64,000 bases of DNA from assembly GCA_025055285.1 (NCBI GenBank), contig JANWXM010000010.1, positions 53,339-117,338 on the forward strand, written 5' to 3'. Made by a program: the position numbers and the translations under genes. The notes under the pieces are model-generated. The model saw only the letters and a list, made by a program, of their open reading frames with translations, did no database searches and had not been told where the DNA came from. This stretch comes from Saprospiraceae bacterium. Its GTDB lineage: Bacteria; Bacteroidota; Bacteroidia; Chitinophagales; Saprospiraceae. This document shows, in pieces, positions 9,112 through 19,020 of the stretch; the stretch's first letter is position 1; every line of letters begins with the position of its first letter.

Positions 9112-9948
9112 ATGACCTCTCGCAAAGGGTTTGAACAAATATACGAACAATGGATAGAGAGGCCCTCTGCTGCTTACCGCAAGCAGTTGGGGCCAGCAGT
9201 CAACCTGAGCACAGAAGCTTTTGAAGCATTTGTGCAGCGCCTGCGCTCCTATCGGGCTGACTATCCGACGATGGCCTTCTGGATTGTTCTGGACTATGCT
9301 TCCCTGAGAGCGATGCTCTGCGAAGGCGATGCGGATGTTTTTGGCTCTGCCATACGCTCCAAACGCGAATTGTTGACGCGCATCCATCCGCAATACCTGC
9401 TGCCTTATTTGCGCTGGCGAAAAGCAGTTTATGAGCTAATGGTGGTTTATCCGGAAAAAGTGTGCTCGCCACTCAAACACGTGTTTCGCATCTGGGTGCC
9501 TTTGAGGACGCATTCCGGACAGTATTGGTGGTTTTGGATAAACTCTCTAATCTTACAACTGGACGCAAATCAGCGCATTACCACGACATTGGAAACATTT
9601 TATCGCGATAATCAGTGGTCAAAGCATAATCTGCGACCAGTAGAGGCCAGTCTGTATGCTCATGACCCAAAAGAAGAATCGCTAAACACGGAGCTGGCCA
9701 TGCAGTTTTCTCTACAATTGGCAGAGCTTTTTACGGATGCTGAGTTAGAGCTGCTGGCCCTTTATGCAAATGGGAAAAATACCCGCGAAGTACTAAGCGC
9801 GAGAAAGTGGTCGCTTCATACTTTGCACGAATATAATACACATCTCCTGCGAAAGGCACGCGAATTGTTTGTTTACGATTTCAAAAATGCTCGCCACTTT
9901 GCCGAGTATTGTAAGGAGCGTCGAATTCTTCAGTTCAAGCCTCGATGA
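9112..9948 (+). CDS. Uncharacterised protein with LuxR/GerE-like C-terminal helix-turn-helix
   Basis: C-terminus FTDAELELLALYANGKNTREVLSARKWSLHTLHEYNTHLLRKARE resembles a LuxR-type HTH; N-terminus not recognised. Confidence 0.5.
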   Translation: MTSRKGFEQIYEQWIERPSAAYRKQLGPAVNLSTEAFEAFVQRLRSYRADYPTMAFWIVLDYASLRAMLCEGDADVFGSAIRSKRELLTRIHPQYLLPYLRWRKAVYELMVVYPEKVCSPLKHVFRIWVPLRTHSGQYWWFWINSLILQLDANQRITTTLETFYRDNQWSKHNLRPVEASLYAHDPKEESLNTELAMQFSLQLAELFTDAELELLALYANGKNTREVLSARKWSLHTLHEYNTHLLRKARELFVYDFKNARHFAEYCKERRILQFKPR

Positions 9949-10057
9949 GATTTTCCCTAATGTAGGGGTTTGATGGTCAACGCGAATGACCCTACCTTAG
10001 CTGCACTAAACATCATCAAAGTACGCTACGACTTTTTTTCGTTTTCAAATTGATGGG

Positions 10058-10091
10058 ACTGCTCGCGGCCGAGAGGGGGGCGGGCAGTTTT
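10058..10091 (+). terminator. Probable intrinsic terminator after 9112..9948
   Basis: ACTGCTCGC ... GCGGGCAGT (9 pairs incl. one G-U) followed by a T-rich stretch. Confidence 0.5.
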
Positions 10092-10332
10092 CTGTTTTAA
10101 AGACCTCGTTTAAAGCGCGTTCAATATTGAGAGCATTGAGGGTACTGAAGTGCCAAAGTATTTAAATTTTGACCTACAACCCCGGCTTAGAGATGAATAT
10201 CCAGCACCCAATGGGTGAAGTTTCTATTTGTCCTGCCGCATTAGAGGCGTAAACCGTCGAAACAGTTCATCGCTCATAGGTTAGCAGCGTTAATGCTTTT
10301 CGGAGAGATCAAGCCTCAAGTAAAGTTTTAGT

Positions 10333-11976
10333 TCACAATTTTTCAAGGAGGGTTTTGGAGGCATTTAAGCAATGTCGCACTGACAATCCGCCTTTTCGAG
10401 CGGCCATCACTCCATAGCGTAGGTCATGAATTGCCTCTTTGCTGTGGGCATCAGGATTAATACTAATGCGCACGCCATACTGCAATGCCTTGGGAATGAG
10501 CGTCCAATCGAGGTCGAGGCGGTGTGGATTAGCGTTCAGCTCTATAGCTACGCCGCGGCGAGCACAGGCCTCAAAGACAGCGTCCCAATCTATCGGATAA
10601 CCCGGCCGGCTCAGCAGAAGGCGCCCCGTAGGATGACCCAAGATAGTCGTGTAAGGGTTTTCTATGGCTCTTAAGAGGCGTTGTGTGGCCTTTTCCTGAC
10701 TCATGTTTAGGTTGGAATGCACCGAGGCAATAACGAAGTCAAATTTTTTCAATACGGCCTCTTCGTAATCGAGCGATCCGTCCGACAAAATATCGCTTTC
10801 AATGCCCTTGAGGATGCGAAAAGAAGCCCATTCAGCATTTAGAGCATCAATTTCTTCCATTTGGGCAAGTACGCGCTCGGGTTTGAGGCCGTTGGCGTAA
10901 AAAGCCGACTGGCTATGGTCGGTGATGCCGATGTAATCATAACCCTGTTCACGGGCATACAGGCACGTTTCGCGCAAAGCATGGAGACCATCGCTCCAAT
11001 GAGTGTGCACGTGTAAAATACCGCGAATGTCGGCTTCCGTAATTAACTCAGGGAGAGCATCTTTTTTCGCCAAATCTATTGAGCTGGCATCCTCACGCAG
11101 TTCAGGAGCGATAAACGGCAGGCCAACTTTTTCGAAGACCTCTCGCTCGGAGCGAAGCGAAGCTCCCTTGAGTTGAGGAAAGGCAGAGAAAAAGGCCTGG
11201 ACGAATTGAGGCGATCCCGTGGTTTCGAACAGGCGCAGGCCAAATTGGTCGGCACGACAGTGGAACAGGCGCAGCGGCGTCTGGCCTTCCAATTTGAGGT
11301 AGTACACGTCATTCTCAATGCGCTCGACCACAAGTGCCTCACCTTGAAGGGCGGGAGTGAGCGCTCCATCGTAGCCCACTAGCAGATCCAGATGACGTAT
11401 TACCGGACAGCATCGGCGTATTTCACCAGTGGGTGCTACAAGCGCGCCAGACAGTCGGCCCGAAAGCCACGCGCCTACGAAATCGGCAGCTGCCTCAGCG
11501 GTAGGGTAGTGAAGTTGTTCGCGGCTGCGCAGGTAGTATTCCAACTGGTTCTTGAGCGCTTCTTGGGTCTTCAGACCAAAGCCCTTGGTGGCAATTAAAC
11601 GGTTCTCATTACAAGCGTACCACAACTCGCCTATATCCGTGATCCCCATCTCTCGCCAAACCACGCGTACTTTCTTTGGACCGAAACCATTGATGCGAAG
11701 CATTTCTAATACGCCCGGCGGAGTCTGTTGACGTAGTTGCTCCAAAATCTTCAATTTTCCCGTGCTCAGTAGCTCGCGAATCTTTTTCGTAATAGCAGGT
11801 CCAATGCCTCGAAAGGTCTGGATCTCAGCGTCCGTTAGTTCACTCAAAGGGCGCTCCACCTTGCGAAGCGTTAGGTAGGCACTTCGATAAGAGCGCACGC
11901 GAAACTCGTCGGCCTCGTGCAATTCCATGAGGTCAGCCAATTCGTTAAAGGCTTCCGCAACATCGCGATTAGTCAT
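10333..11976 (-). CDS. polX: PolX-family protein (HhH + degenerate X-family nucleotidyltransferase + PHP domain)
   Basis: HhH motifs (FRGIGPAITKKIRELLSTGKL; INGFGPKKVRVVW), TGSPQFVQAF, PHP motifs HVHTHWSDG, ITDHS, KGIESDIL, ASVHSN, GHPTGRL, NPDAHS. Confidence 0.85.
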   Translation of the reverse strand: MTNRDVAEAFNELADLMELHEADEFRVRSYRSAYLTLRKVERPLSELTDAEIQTFRGIGPAITKKIRELLSTGKLKILEQLRQQTPPGVLEMLRINGFGPKKVRVVWREMGITDIGELWYACNENRLIATKGFGLKTQEALKNQLEYYLRSREQLHYPTAEAAADFVGAWLSGRLSGALVAPTGEIRRCCPVIRHLDLLVGYDGALTPALQGEALVVERIENDVYYLKLEGQTPLRLFHCRADQFGLRLFETTGSPQFVQAFFSAFPQLKGASLRSEREVFEKVGLPFIAPELREDASSIDLAKKDALPELITEADIRGILHVHTHWSDGLHALRETCLYAREQGYDYIGITDHSQSAFYANGLKPERVLAQMEEIDALNAEWASFRILKGIESDILSDGSLDYEEAVLKKFDFVIASVHSNLNMSQEKATQRLLRAIENPYTTILGHPTGRLLLSRPGYPIDWDAVFEACARRGVAIELNANPHRLDLDWTLIPKALQYGVRISINPDAHSKEAIHDLRYGVMAARKGGLSVRHCLNASKTLLEKL

Positions 11977-12246
11977 ATGTGCTGGATGATTTCTGTCAGG
12001 GAGTGCCTGCTGGGCAAAGATGCAACAGCGAAAGTAACTTCGTTCAGTGCAATAAGTAGGCGAAAATTTCCAAGTTCAGCAGTGAGCAAAGAGTAAGACA
12101 GCTCACGAGTGTCTGCGGCTTGAATTTAGAACCAAAGGCCACAGGCTCCTAACAGCGCAGAGGTCTTTTCTTTGTCCAGCAACGAGAGGGCTGAGCAGGA
12201 TTTTTGAAGCGATGCTCCGACCTTCGCGGCGTAAAACGACGCGATT

Positions 12247-13494
12247 ATGCATGTCAACCGACTGAGTCTTCTTCATCCCGCTGTCATCGTGTCGGCTTTG
12301 GGTTATTTTGTAGATGCCTTTGATATACTTATCTTTGGCGCCGTCCGGCTAAAGACGTTGCGCGGCTTAGGCCTAGAGGGGCAATCCCTGACGGACGCGA
12401 CGCTCAGTATTCAGAGCTGGCAAATGGCCGGCATGTTTGTGGGTGGAATTGGCGCCGGCATTTTGGCCGACCGCATCGGGCGAGTGCGGGCGTTGTATTT
12501 TTCGATTGCGCTGTATTCCGTGGCTACGATGTTGTGTGGGATGGCCAGTTCCGTGGAAGCTTTCCTCGTTTGGCGCACAATAGCAGGTATTGGACTAGCA
12601 GGCGAGTTGGGCACAGGCGTTACGCTGGTGGTAGAGAGTCTTCCTCAGCGGTGGCGAGGCTTGGGCGCTACTATCATGGCTTCGTTCGGGATGTTAGGAG
12701 CGGCGGCGGCGGGCACGACGGGTTGGTGGGTAAACGATTGGCGCCATGCTTATTACATTGGCGGCGCGTTAGGACTTCTTCTACTGGCATTGCGTCTTTC
12801 AGTAGGCGAGAGTCCTATTTTTGAGCGTGCTCTAAGGCAAGAGGGAATTTCGCGTGGCAACTTTTTGGCGTTTTTCTCCAATTTCGAGCGTTTCAGTCGC
12901 TTAGTCAAATGCTCGCTGCTAGGCATTACGACGTGGTTTAATGTGGGCATTCTGATGACCCTATCGCCCGAATTTGGCGCAGCCAAAGGCCTTGTGGAGC
13001 CCGTAGATCCGGCGCTGGCAGTAGTGTTTTTCCACGTCGGTATGGTAGCGGGCGATGCTGCAGCAGGGCTCCTCAGCCAATGGCTGCGCAGTCGGTTGCG
13101 CGCTTTGCGCTGGTTCTTATGGGCGCAAGCAGTGTGCGTGGCAGCGTATCTGTTTGTACCGTTTTCAAGTGCCGCCTTTATGTATGTTATGATTGTCCTG
13201 TTGGGTTTTGCAGGTGGTTACTGGGCAGTATTTATCACGCACGCTGCGGAGCAGTTTGGCACCAATTTGCGCGCTACAGCAGCTGGTGCAGCACCGGCAC
13301 TAGTTCGTATAGCCTTCGTTCCTATTTCGACCGCATTTCAAGGACTGAAAGCGCCTTCTGCCTTTGGCGATCCGCTTTTGGCCGCGGCCGCCGTTGGTGG
13401 GGCATGCATCGGCCTAGCACTTTTGGCCTCTATTCAGTTGGAAGACCCTTTTGCCAAAAACCTAGACTATGTTGAGCGCAAGGCAATGGGCTAA
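12247..13494 (+). CDS. MFS transporter
   Basis: ~12 hydrophobic segments; GILADRIGRVRAL loop motif; sugar/metabolite:H+ symporter-like. Confidence 0.85.
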   Translation: MHVNRLSLLHPAVIVSALGYFVDAFDILIFGAVRLKTLRGLGLEGQSLTDATLSIQSWQMAGMFVGGIGAGILADRIGRVRALYFSIALYSVATMLCGMASSVEAFLVWRTIAGIGLAGELGTGVTLVVESLPQRWRGLGATIMASFGMLGAAAAGTTGWWVNDWRHAYYIGGALGLLLLALRLSVGESPIFERALRQEGISRGNFLAFFSNFERFSRLVKCSLLGITTWFNVGILMTLSPEFGAAKGLVEPVDPALAVVFFHVGMVAGDAAAGLLSQWLRSRLRALRWFLWAQAVCVAAYLFVPFSSAAFMYVMIVLLGFAGGYWAVFITHAAEQFGTNLRATAAGAAPALVRIAFVPISTAFQGLKAPSAFGDPLLAAAAVGGACIGLALLASIQLEDPFAKNLDYVERKAMG

Positions 13495-13503
13495 ACACCT
13501 AAA

Positions 13504-14604
13504 TTACTGTTTAACAAAAAGATACGATGTTTGTTTGCCTGCCGATATGCATTGAAACAGGTAACTACCTGCAGGCAAATCGTAAGTAGGAATTTCTAGG
13601 GATCCACTCCCTGCGACGCTGCCCTGCTGCCAAAGGCGGCCGAATAAGTCAACAATTTGCCAGCGTATTTCGATGTCTTCGGCGAACATGGAGCTCGTTA
13701 CGCGCAAAAAATCTCGAGCTGGAGAAGGCAAGAGATGCACTTCGCCCGCTACTTTCGGCACATAGACCTCTTGGATAGGACTGTAAGAGAACGAACCATC
13801 TGTATCTGTCATCCGCAATCGGTAGTAATTCACGCCAGGCAAAGGACTAAGGTCGTTGAATTCATAGCGGTTTGGTTCAACTGCGTAACCCGCTGCCTGC
13901 ACACGACCGATGGCCTCAAAACGAGCGCCTGGCCCTCCGCGCTCTACCTCAAAGTATGCACTGTTGTATTCAGTGGCTGTACTCCAGTGCAGATAGGTGC
14001 TTTTGCCTGTGTAGCGAGCCTCAAATTGGAGCAGTTCTAGCGGCAGCGAGAAGTTTTCGCCTACTGCAAAATCGTCTATGCGGAAGTTGGGTGGCGTCGT
14101 GCAGTTCATATTTACTTGAGTCACATAAGAAAAGCGGAAACGTAGGTTGGATACATTTTCAGCACTGGAGGGAAGATCATAGGAAACCGCGCTCCACGTC
14201 GTAGTGGCTCCATCCGCTACGTCTGAGGAGATGGTATTCCAGTTAACTCCGTCGCTGCTCCATTCAAGCGATACTGGGGTGTTATGTGCGTTTGAACGTC
14301 GACGTCCGAAGCCTACCCGGATGTTTGTTCGCCCTACTGTACTGATAACACCGCTGACTGTGACCCGCACGGTTTCTCCCGTAGGATTGCAGTCGTCCAT
14401 ACGGACGTTGTAACTACCAGAGGCAGGTGGCGGGTTATATCCACTGCTTTGGGATTGGTTGTTGACTACCACACGTGAGTCGCTGGGCGTCCATCCGGGA
14501 GGAAAAGCGGGGCCGTGTGAATTGAAAGACTGTAAATAAAAAATTTGCCCAGACAGAGCACTCGCCAAAGCCGCAAACAAGGCAATGAGTATGGTAATTC
14601 TCAT
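13504..14604 (-). CDS. Secreted protein with T9SS C-terminal sorting domain (paralog A)
   Basis: Signal peptide; jelly-roll-like region; LLPSPARDFLRV...DLFGRLWQQGSV...LPAGSYLFQC typical of T9SS type A domain. Confidence 0.8.
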   Translation of the reverse strand: MRITILIALFAALASALSGQIFYLQSFNSHGPAFPPGWTPSDSRVVVNNQSQSSGYNPPPASGSYNVRMDDCNPTGETVRVTVSGVISTVGRTNIRVGFGRRRSNAHNTPVSLEWSSDGVNWNTISSDVADGATTTWSAVSYDLPSSAENVSNLRFRFSYVTQVNMNCTTPPNFRIDDFAVGENFSLPLELLQFEARYTGKSTYLHWSTATEYNSAYFEVERGGPGARFEAIGRVQAAGYAVEPNRYEFNDLSPLPGVNYYRLRMTDTDGSFSYSPIQEVYVPKVAGEVHLLPSPARDFLRVTSSMFAEDIEIRWQIVDLFGRLWQQGSVAGSGSLEIPTYDLPAGSYLFQCISAGKQTSYLFVKQ

Positions 14605-14751
14605 AGCAGCTAAATTCTTTAAAAATGAGAAAAAGCGCGCTTCTTTGGCGCCCTCGAAAGAAGTCCCAAAATTGGCGCTCTCTTTCTATTTTTCCAGCAC
14701 AGGGGAGTAAATTTTACGTTGACTTAATGCGCTTCGAGAGGCGGGGCTGCG

Positions 14752-15858
14752 CTATAACTTTTGAAACCGCTTAGTCATCAGCCTGTTGTTCACTGTGCAC
14801 TGGAACACATAGTTGCCAGCGGGCAGGGCATCTACTGGTATGCTCCGTGCGTCGTTGTCGGTAGCGTTGCCTTGTAGCCAGACGCGGCCCAGCAGGTCGA
14901 GAATTTTCCAGTGGGCATCTGAGGGCGCGCCTCCTCCCGAGGCGGGGTAAGCGACGTTCAAGAATGCTCGAGCGGGCGAAGGAAACACCTGCAGTTCGCC
15001 TTCCCTCGTCGGCGCATAGACTTGAAGTGCCGGGCTGTAAGCATACGTCCCATCGGCGTCAGTCATACGAAGGCGATAATAGTTGATGCCAGGTAACGGA
15101 CGTTCGTCTAAGAATTCATACCTCCGTACCTCGAGCGAATGCCCGGATGCGCCGATACGGCCGATGGGCTCAAAGCGGGCGTCTTCGCCGCCGCGTTCGA
15201 TGTCAAAGTATGCGCTGTTTTGCTCCGAGGCGGTTGTCCAGAATAGCCGAACAGCAGAACCTACGACTTGAGCGTCGAAGCGAAGCAATTCTATGGGTAG
15301 CGAAAAATTTTCACCCACTGCAAAATCATCTAAGCGGAAGGCGGGCGGCGAGGCCGTGCAACTGGTATTCGTCTGCGTCACATAGGAAAAGCGAACGCGG
15401 AGGTTAGGTACGTTTTGGGCGGCCGGAGGCAGATCGAAATAGATTAACTTCCAACCCGTGCTGACGCTGTCGGTAATGTTGTTGGAAATCGTGTGCCAGG
15501 TCGTACCGTTGGCGCTCCATCGAATAGAGATGGGACGACTAAATCCGCCGCCGCGCCAGATGCCAAAACCTACGCGAATGTCAGTACGGTCTACCGTGCT
15601 AATTACGCCGCTCACAGTGAGTTGTATGGTGTCACCTGTGGGTTCGCAGTCCCATAAGCGCATGTTGTAGCCACCCGACGCATTAGGTGGTCCGTAACCG
15701 CTGCTGGGCTCAGCATCATTTGGCGTTACGCGACTGCTATTTGTAGACCACCCCGTAGGAAATGCTGCAGAAGGGAATGTTTGCAGGTAAAAGAGCTGGC
15801 CTGGGAGTATTTGTGACGAGAAAACGATAAAGAGGATGGTAAGGGTGCTGCTTTTCAC
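14752..15858 (-). CDS. Secreted protein with T9SS C-terminal sorting domain (paralog B)
   Basis: Colinear with 13504..14604 (shared blocks VTVSGVIST/LTVSGVIST, FRIDDFAVGENFSLP/FRLDDFAVGENFSLP, NYYRLRMTDxDG); VFPSPARAFLNV, LPAGNYVFQC. Confidence 0.8.
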   Translation of the reverse strand: MKSSTLTILFIVFSSQILPGQLFYLQTFPSAAFPTGWSTNSSRVTPNDAEPSSGYGPPNASGGYNMRLWDCEPTGDTIQLTVSGVISTVDRTDIRVGFGIWRGGGFSRPISIRWSANGTTWHTISNNITDSVSTGWKLIYFDLPPAAQNVPNLRVRFSYVTQTNTSCTASPPAFRLDDFAVGENFSLPIELLRFDAQVVGSAVRLFWTTASEQNSAYFDIERGGEDARFEPIGRIGASGHSLEVRRYEFLDERPLPGINYYRLRMTDADGTYAYSPALQVYAPTREGELQVFPSPARAFLNVAYPASGGGAPSDAHWKILDLLGRVWLQGNATDNDARSIPVDALPAGNYVFQCTVNNRLMTKRFQKL

Positions 15859-16745
15859 GATAACTATAACCGGTTATTTGACCTTGTCCTAATCATCATA
15901 AGTTCTACAAATTTCTCGCCTATTTTTCTAAAACAGGCCCAAAGTCTGCATGTAAAACTGCCCTTATGCACTCCGACTTATAAGCGCTCATTCCGCCATC
16001 TTTAGACAAAAGTCTTTTTTCTGTCAAAACATCGGAAGATGGGCGCTAATTTTGTTTGCCTTTGAAAGGCTATTCTTTACTTTTTTATAATATACTGCAA
16101 GCCCATATTGAAGGTATTTTTTAATAAATGCTCTAGAATTTTTCGCTCTTCTATTTAAATTAAAATACTCCGAAGGTTGGAAATATCAAAACTTTACTGA
16201 TTTTGACTTGTTGTCTAGCCATTTGTGGTGCGGATTAGCTCTATTAAAGAAGTACCAGCCTTTACACCTCTAGCATCTAAGTCGTTCTTTGTACTGTGGG
16301 CAAGTATAGCTGATAGTGGGACAGTTTCTCAAAACTGCACCGATACGCTATGCGCTACACCAGGCTGTGCTGATAATACACCAAAGTTGCATGCAGGCGC
16401 TACACCGCAACTATTGCCTAGTTTATCGCTTATCCGCTGGTGTTGCGCACGCTATGGGCAAAGCGATAGGCCCTGTCTCGAACTGAAGCGCCGTATGCTG
16501 AGGCGTATTCACTAGCGAACGGCTCAACTTCAGCAGCAGTTTTAGCCCAGCGCACGGGCAAGAGAGAGGAACTCGGGTGCTTTGAGGATTTCCGGTAAGA
16601 AGAGAGCACTGCTATTCCCGCTGAAAAGGGTGGCGTCGTTGTCAGGCATGCATGCAATAAGAGTTGCTATAGGATAGATGCAACATTTAAAACGCCTGAT
16701 ACATTCTAGGCAATTCTTTACCCTTCCTTTTAGAGTCCCATACTT

Positions 16746-18656
16746 ATGAAGTCCAGTCTTACTTTTTTCCCTCGTTTAGTCCACCAACGCCTTTTGTTGG
16801 AGAGACTTTTTGCCTCCCTTGTAGCAGGTGCATTCTCGATGCTTGGCTATTTCCCTGCTTTTTGCCAACCAGCAGAAGCCTTGACGGATGATTCCAATCT
16901 AGAAATCATGGGATGCGCCGACCTCAAGGTTGCTTTTTACGTCGAAAGGGCATTTATCGGCGGCTGCCCAGCTGCTCGAATCCGTATGCGCTCTTCAGAA
17001 CCTGGCAAAATGCTGCGCGTCAGGCGATTGGAGTTCGATCTTTTACTCCATAATCCCTATCCTATCCCAGAAGTTGTATTCGACAATTGGCCGGATATCC
17101 GCTGTGCGCAAGTTGGTTGTGTAGATGGCCCTCGGTGTTGGAAAATAGACTCCGTAAACAGCAGATTCTTCTACTGTTTTCACACCAGCGTTGACAACCC
17201 AATAGAATTTGTTCTGGATAATCAGCCGAGTTTCCTATTGATTTACAAGAGTCAGCTAAATGATTGCATATCGACACCCATCCCTCTTCATCCAAGAATA
17301 GAAATTGTCGAGAATGATGGTCAAGTTAGCGTCTGTTGGCTACACCCGGTCATGAGAGTATATAGATTTTGCCCTGGAGAGGTGGGCGTTCGCCTGAAAA
17401 CAACCAGCGACAAAACGGTATCCGTTGCTTCCCTGATCATTTCTCCTGCAAATAACTGTACTAACCCCTGTCCTGTGGACACAATACCTTTAGGAAAAGG
17501 TCTTTGTGAGGTGTGTACAACGTGCGACTTTGTGCGCGTCCAGCCGTATTTGGACAACGATTACCTCAACGGCGTCAGCACGTACGATCTGGTGTTGCTT
17601 CTTCGACACTACAGAGGAATCAAGCCGTTTAAGACGTTCTATCAGTTCTTGGCCGCCGACGCCAACAGAGATTTTTCAATTGATACTCTGGACTGGATTA
17701 CCCTGCGTCGTTTGATTACGGGAGAGTCTCTTACTTTGCCGCATGGCTCGTGGCGGTTTGTAGAACCCGCCAACATCATTCCCTATCCCTTTAATCCACT
17801 GCTTTCCTACGTACCCGACTTTGCCATTACGCCCAACCCGCCCACTTCAGAGCTTTCTTTCGTAGCTGTTAAAATAGGCGATCTCAATGGGAACGCCACT
17901 TCAGATGGACTTACCGACGAAGACTTCGAAGATCGCACCAATAAACCAAACCTATCACTACCCGTTGCCATTGGCTATGCCGGAGCCTCTTATCGCAAGG
18001 GCCAAATCTTTTCCATTCCCGTTGCCTACAGCAGCACTCGTCCTTTGGTAGGCTATCAGATGGGCCTTCGCTTCGACCCAAGGCGTGCTGCGCTTCGAGG
18101 CATATCGGCTGGCGAGATGCCTGGCTTCAGCAGCGACAATTTTGGCCTAGCGCGTGCACAAGCGGGCGAAATTCGAGCGCTCTGGGTGTCGCCAACTGGC
18201 GAGCCTGTGGCCTTCAGTCAGCCAGCGACTGCGTTGTTTTACCTGACGTTCGAGGCACTCACTGACTTGGGGCCTTCGGAGACATGGCTTGATCTGGCCT
18301 CCGACCTACTGCTGGGTCAGATGTGGGATGCTGAAGACAAGTCCTACGCTATCGTGCGGGCGCCTGCGCTTTCGCAACCAGAAGAGGTTTCAGGGGGTGT
18401 GCTAGACGCAAGCATACAGCCTAATCCGACAACGTCGGAGGCATACCTTTCGTTGCGGCTGTCCGAGGCCATGCCCATTCAGTGGGCTATTTGGAGCGCC
18501 GAGGGTCGGCTAATAGGGCAATGGCGCCAAGCATCGCTGGCAGCGGGCGAGCACATACTCCGCTTGCCGGAGACGGCAGCGTTGCCGTCGGGCATGTATG
18601 CAATAGAAGTCGTTGGAGGGCAGACGCGCCGTATAGAGCGCTTTTTTAAGCATTAG
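16746..18656 (+). CDS. T9SS cargo with dockerin-like and cohesin-like regions
   Basis: DNDYLNGVSTYDLVLLLRHYRGIKPFKTFYQFLAADANRDFSIDTLDWITLRRLITG (dockerin-like), VGYQMGLRFDPRRAALRG... (cohesin-like), C-terminal IQPNPTTSEAYLSL...LPSGMYAIEV. Confidence 0.75.
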   Translation: MKSSLTFFPRLVHQRLLLERLFASLVAGAFSMLGYFPAFCQPAEALTDDSNLEIMGCADLKVAFYVERAFIGGCPAARIRMRSSEPGKMLRVRRLEFDLLLHNPYPIPEVVFDNWPDIRCAQVGCVDGPRCWKIDSVNSRFFYCFHTSVDNPIEFVLDNQPSFLLIYKSQLNDCISTPIPLHPRIEIVENDGQVSVCWLHPVMRVYRFCPGEVGVRLKTTSDKTVSVASLIISPANNCTNPCPVDTIPLGKGLCEVCTTCDFVRVQPYLDNDYLNGVSTYDLVLLLRHYRGIKPFKTFYQFLAADANRDFSIDTLDWITLRRLITGESLTLPHGSWRFVEPANIIPYPFNPLLSYVPDFAITPNPPTSELSFVAVKIGDLNGNATSDGLTDEDFEDRTNKPNLSLPVAIGYAGASYRKGQIFSIPVAYSSTRPLVGYQMGLRFDPRRAALRGISAGEMPGFSSDNFGLARAQAGEIRALWVSPTGEPVAFSQPATALFYLTFEALTDLGPSETWLDLASDLLLGQMWDAEDKSYAIVRAPALSQPEEVSGGVLDASIQPNPTTSEAYLSLRLSEAMPIQWAIWSAEGRLIGQWRQASLAAGEHILRLPETAALPSGMYAIEVVGGQTRRIERFFKH

Positions 18657-18845
18657 ACAAGTAGCGTCCTAGAACGAATGCACTATCCTCAATGAGGCAA
18701 GGCCATAAAATTCTATCCGCCTAGCCTCGTTGCGATTTTTGAATACTTACAAAACCTTACTTGTGTCTTGTTTGGGTAAGTTTCCAAAGGTTAGCTAATT
18801 GATCAACGCATGAAGAAGCTTTACAGCGAAGAGACGCGAGCACTC

Positions 18846-18920
18846 CGTTCAACACGCCTCCACTTTCCTGCCGCACGACCGCTCAGGAAGGATGGACGGG
18901 AAAGTGGAGTTGGTGGAACG
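18846..18920. repeat. 75-nt imperfect inverted repeat between convergent genes
   Basis: CGTTC-n7-CTCCACTTTCC-n30-GGAAAGTGGAG-n6-GAACG. Confidence 0.8.
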
Positions 18921-19020
18921 ATGTTGCTCTTCACCCTTATATCCAGTTGCAAAGACGCAGTCTTCGAACCTTAATATGTAAGACCTGTGTCAAAGACCTT
19001 AAGCCATGTAAAAGTCAGAA

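Noticed and set aside
16225-16657. ORFs 16225..16515 (+) and 16430..16657 (-) in the gap before the dockerin-like cargo gene
   Set aside because: Short, mutually antisense, compositionally unconvincing.
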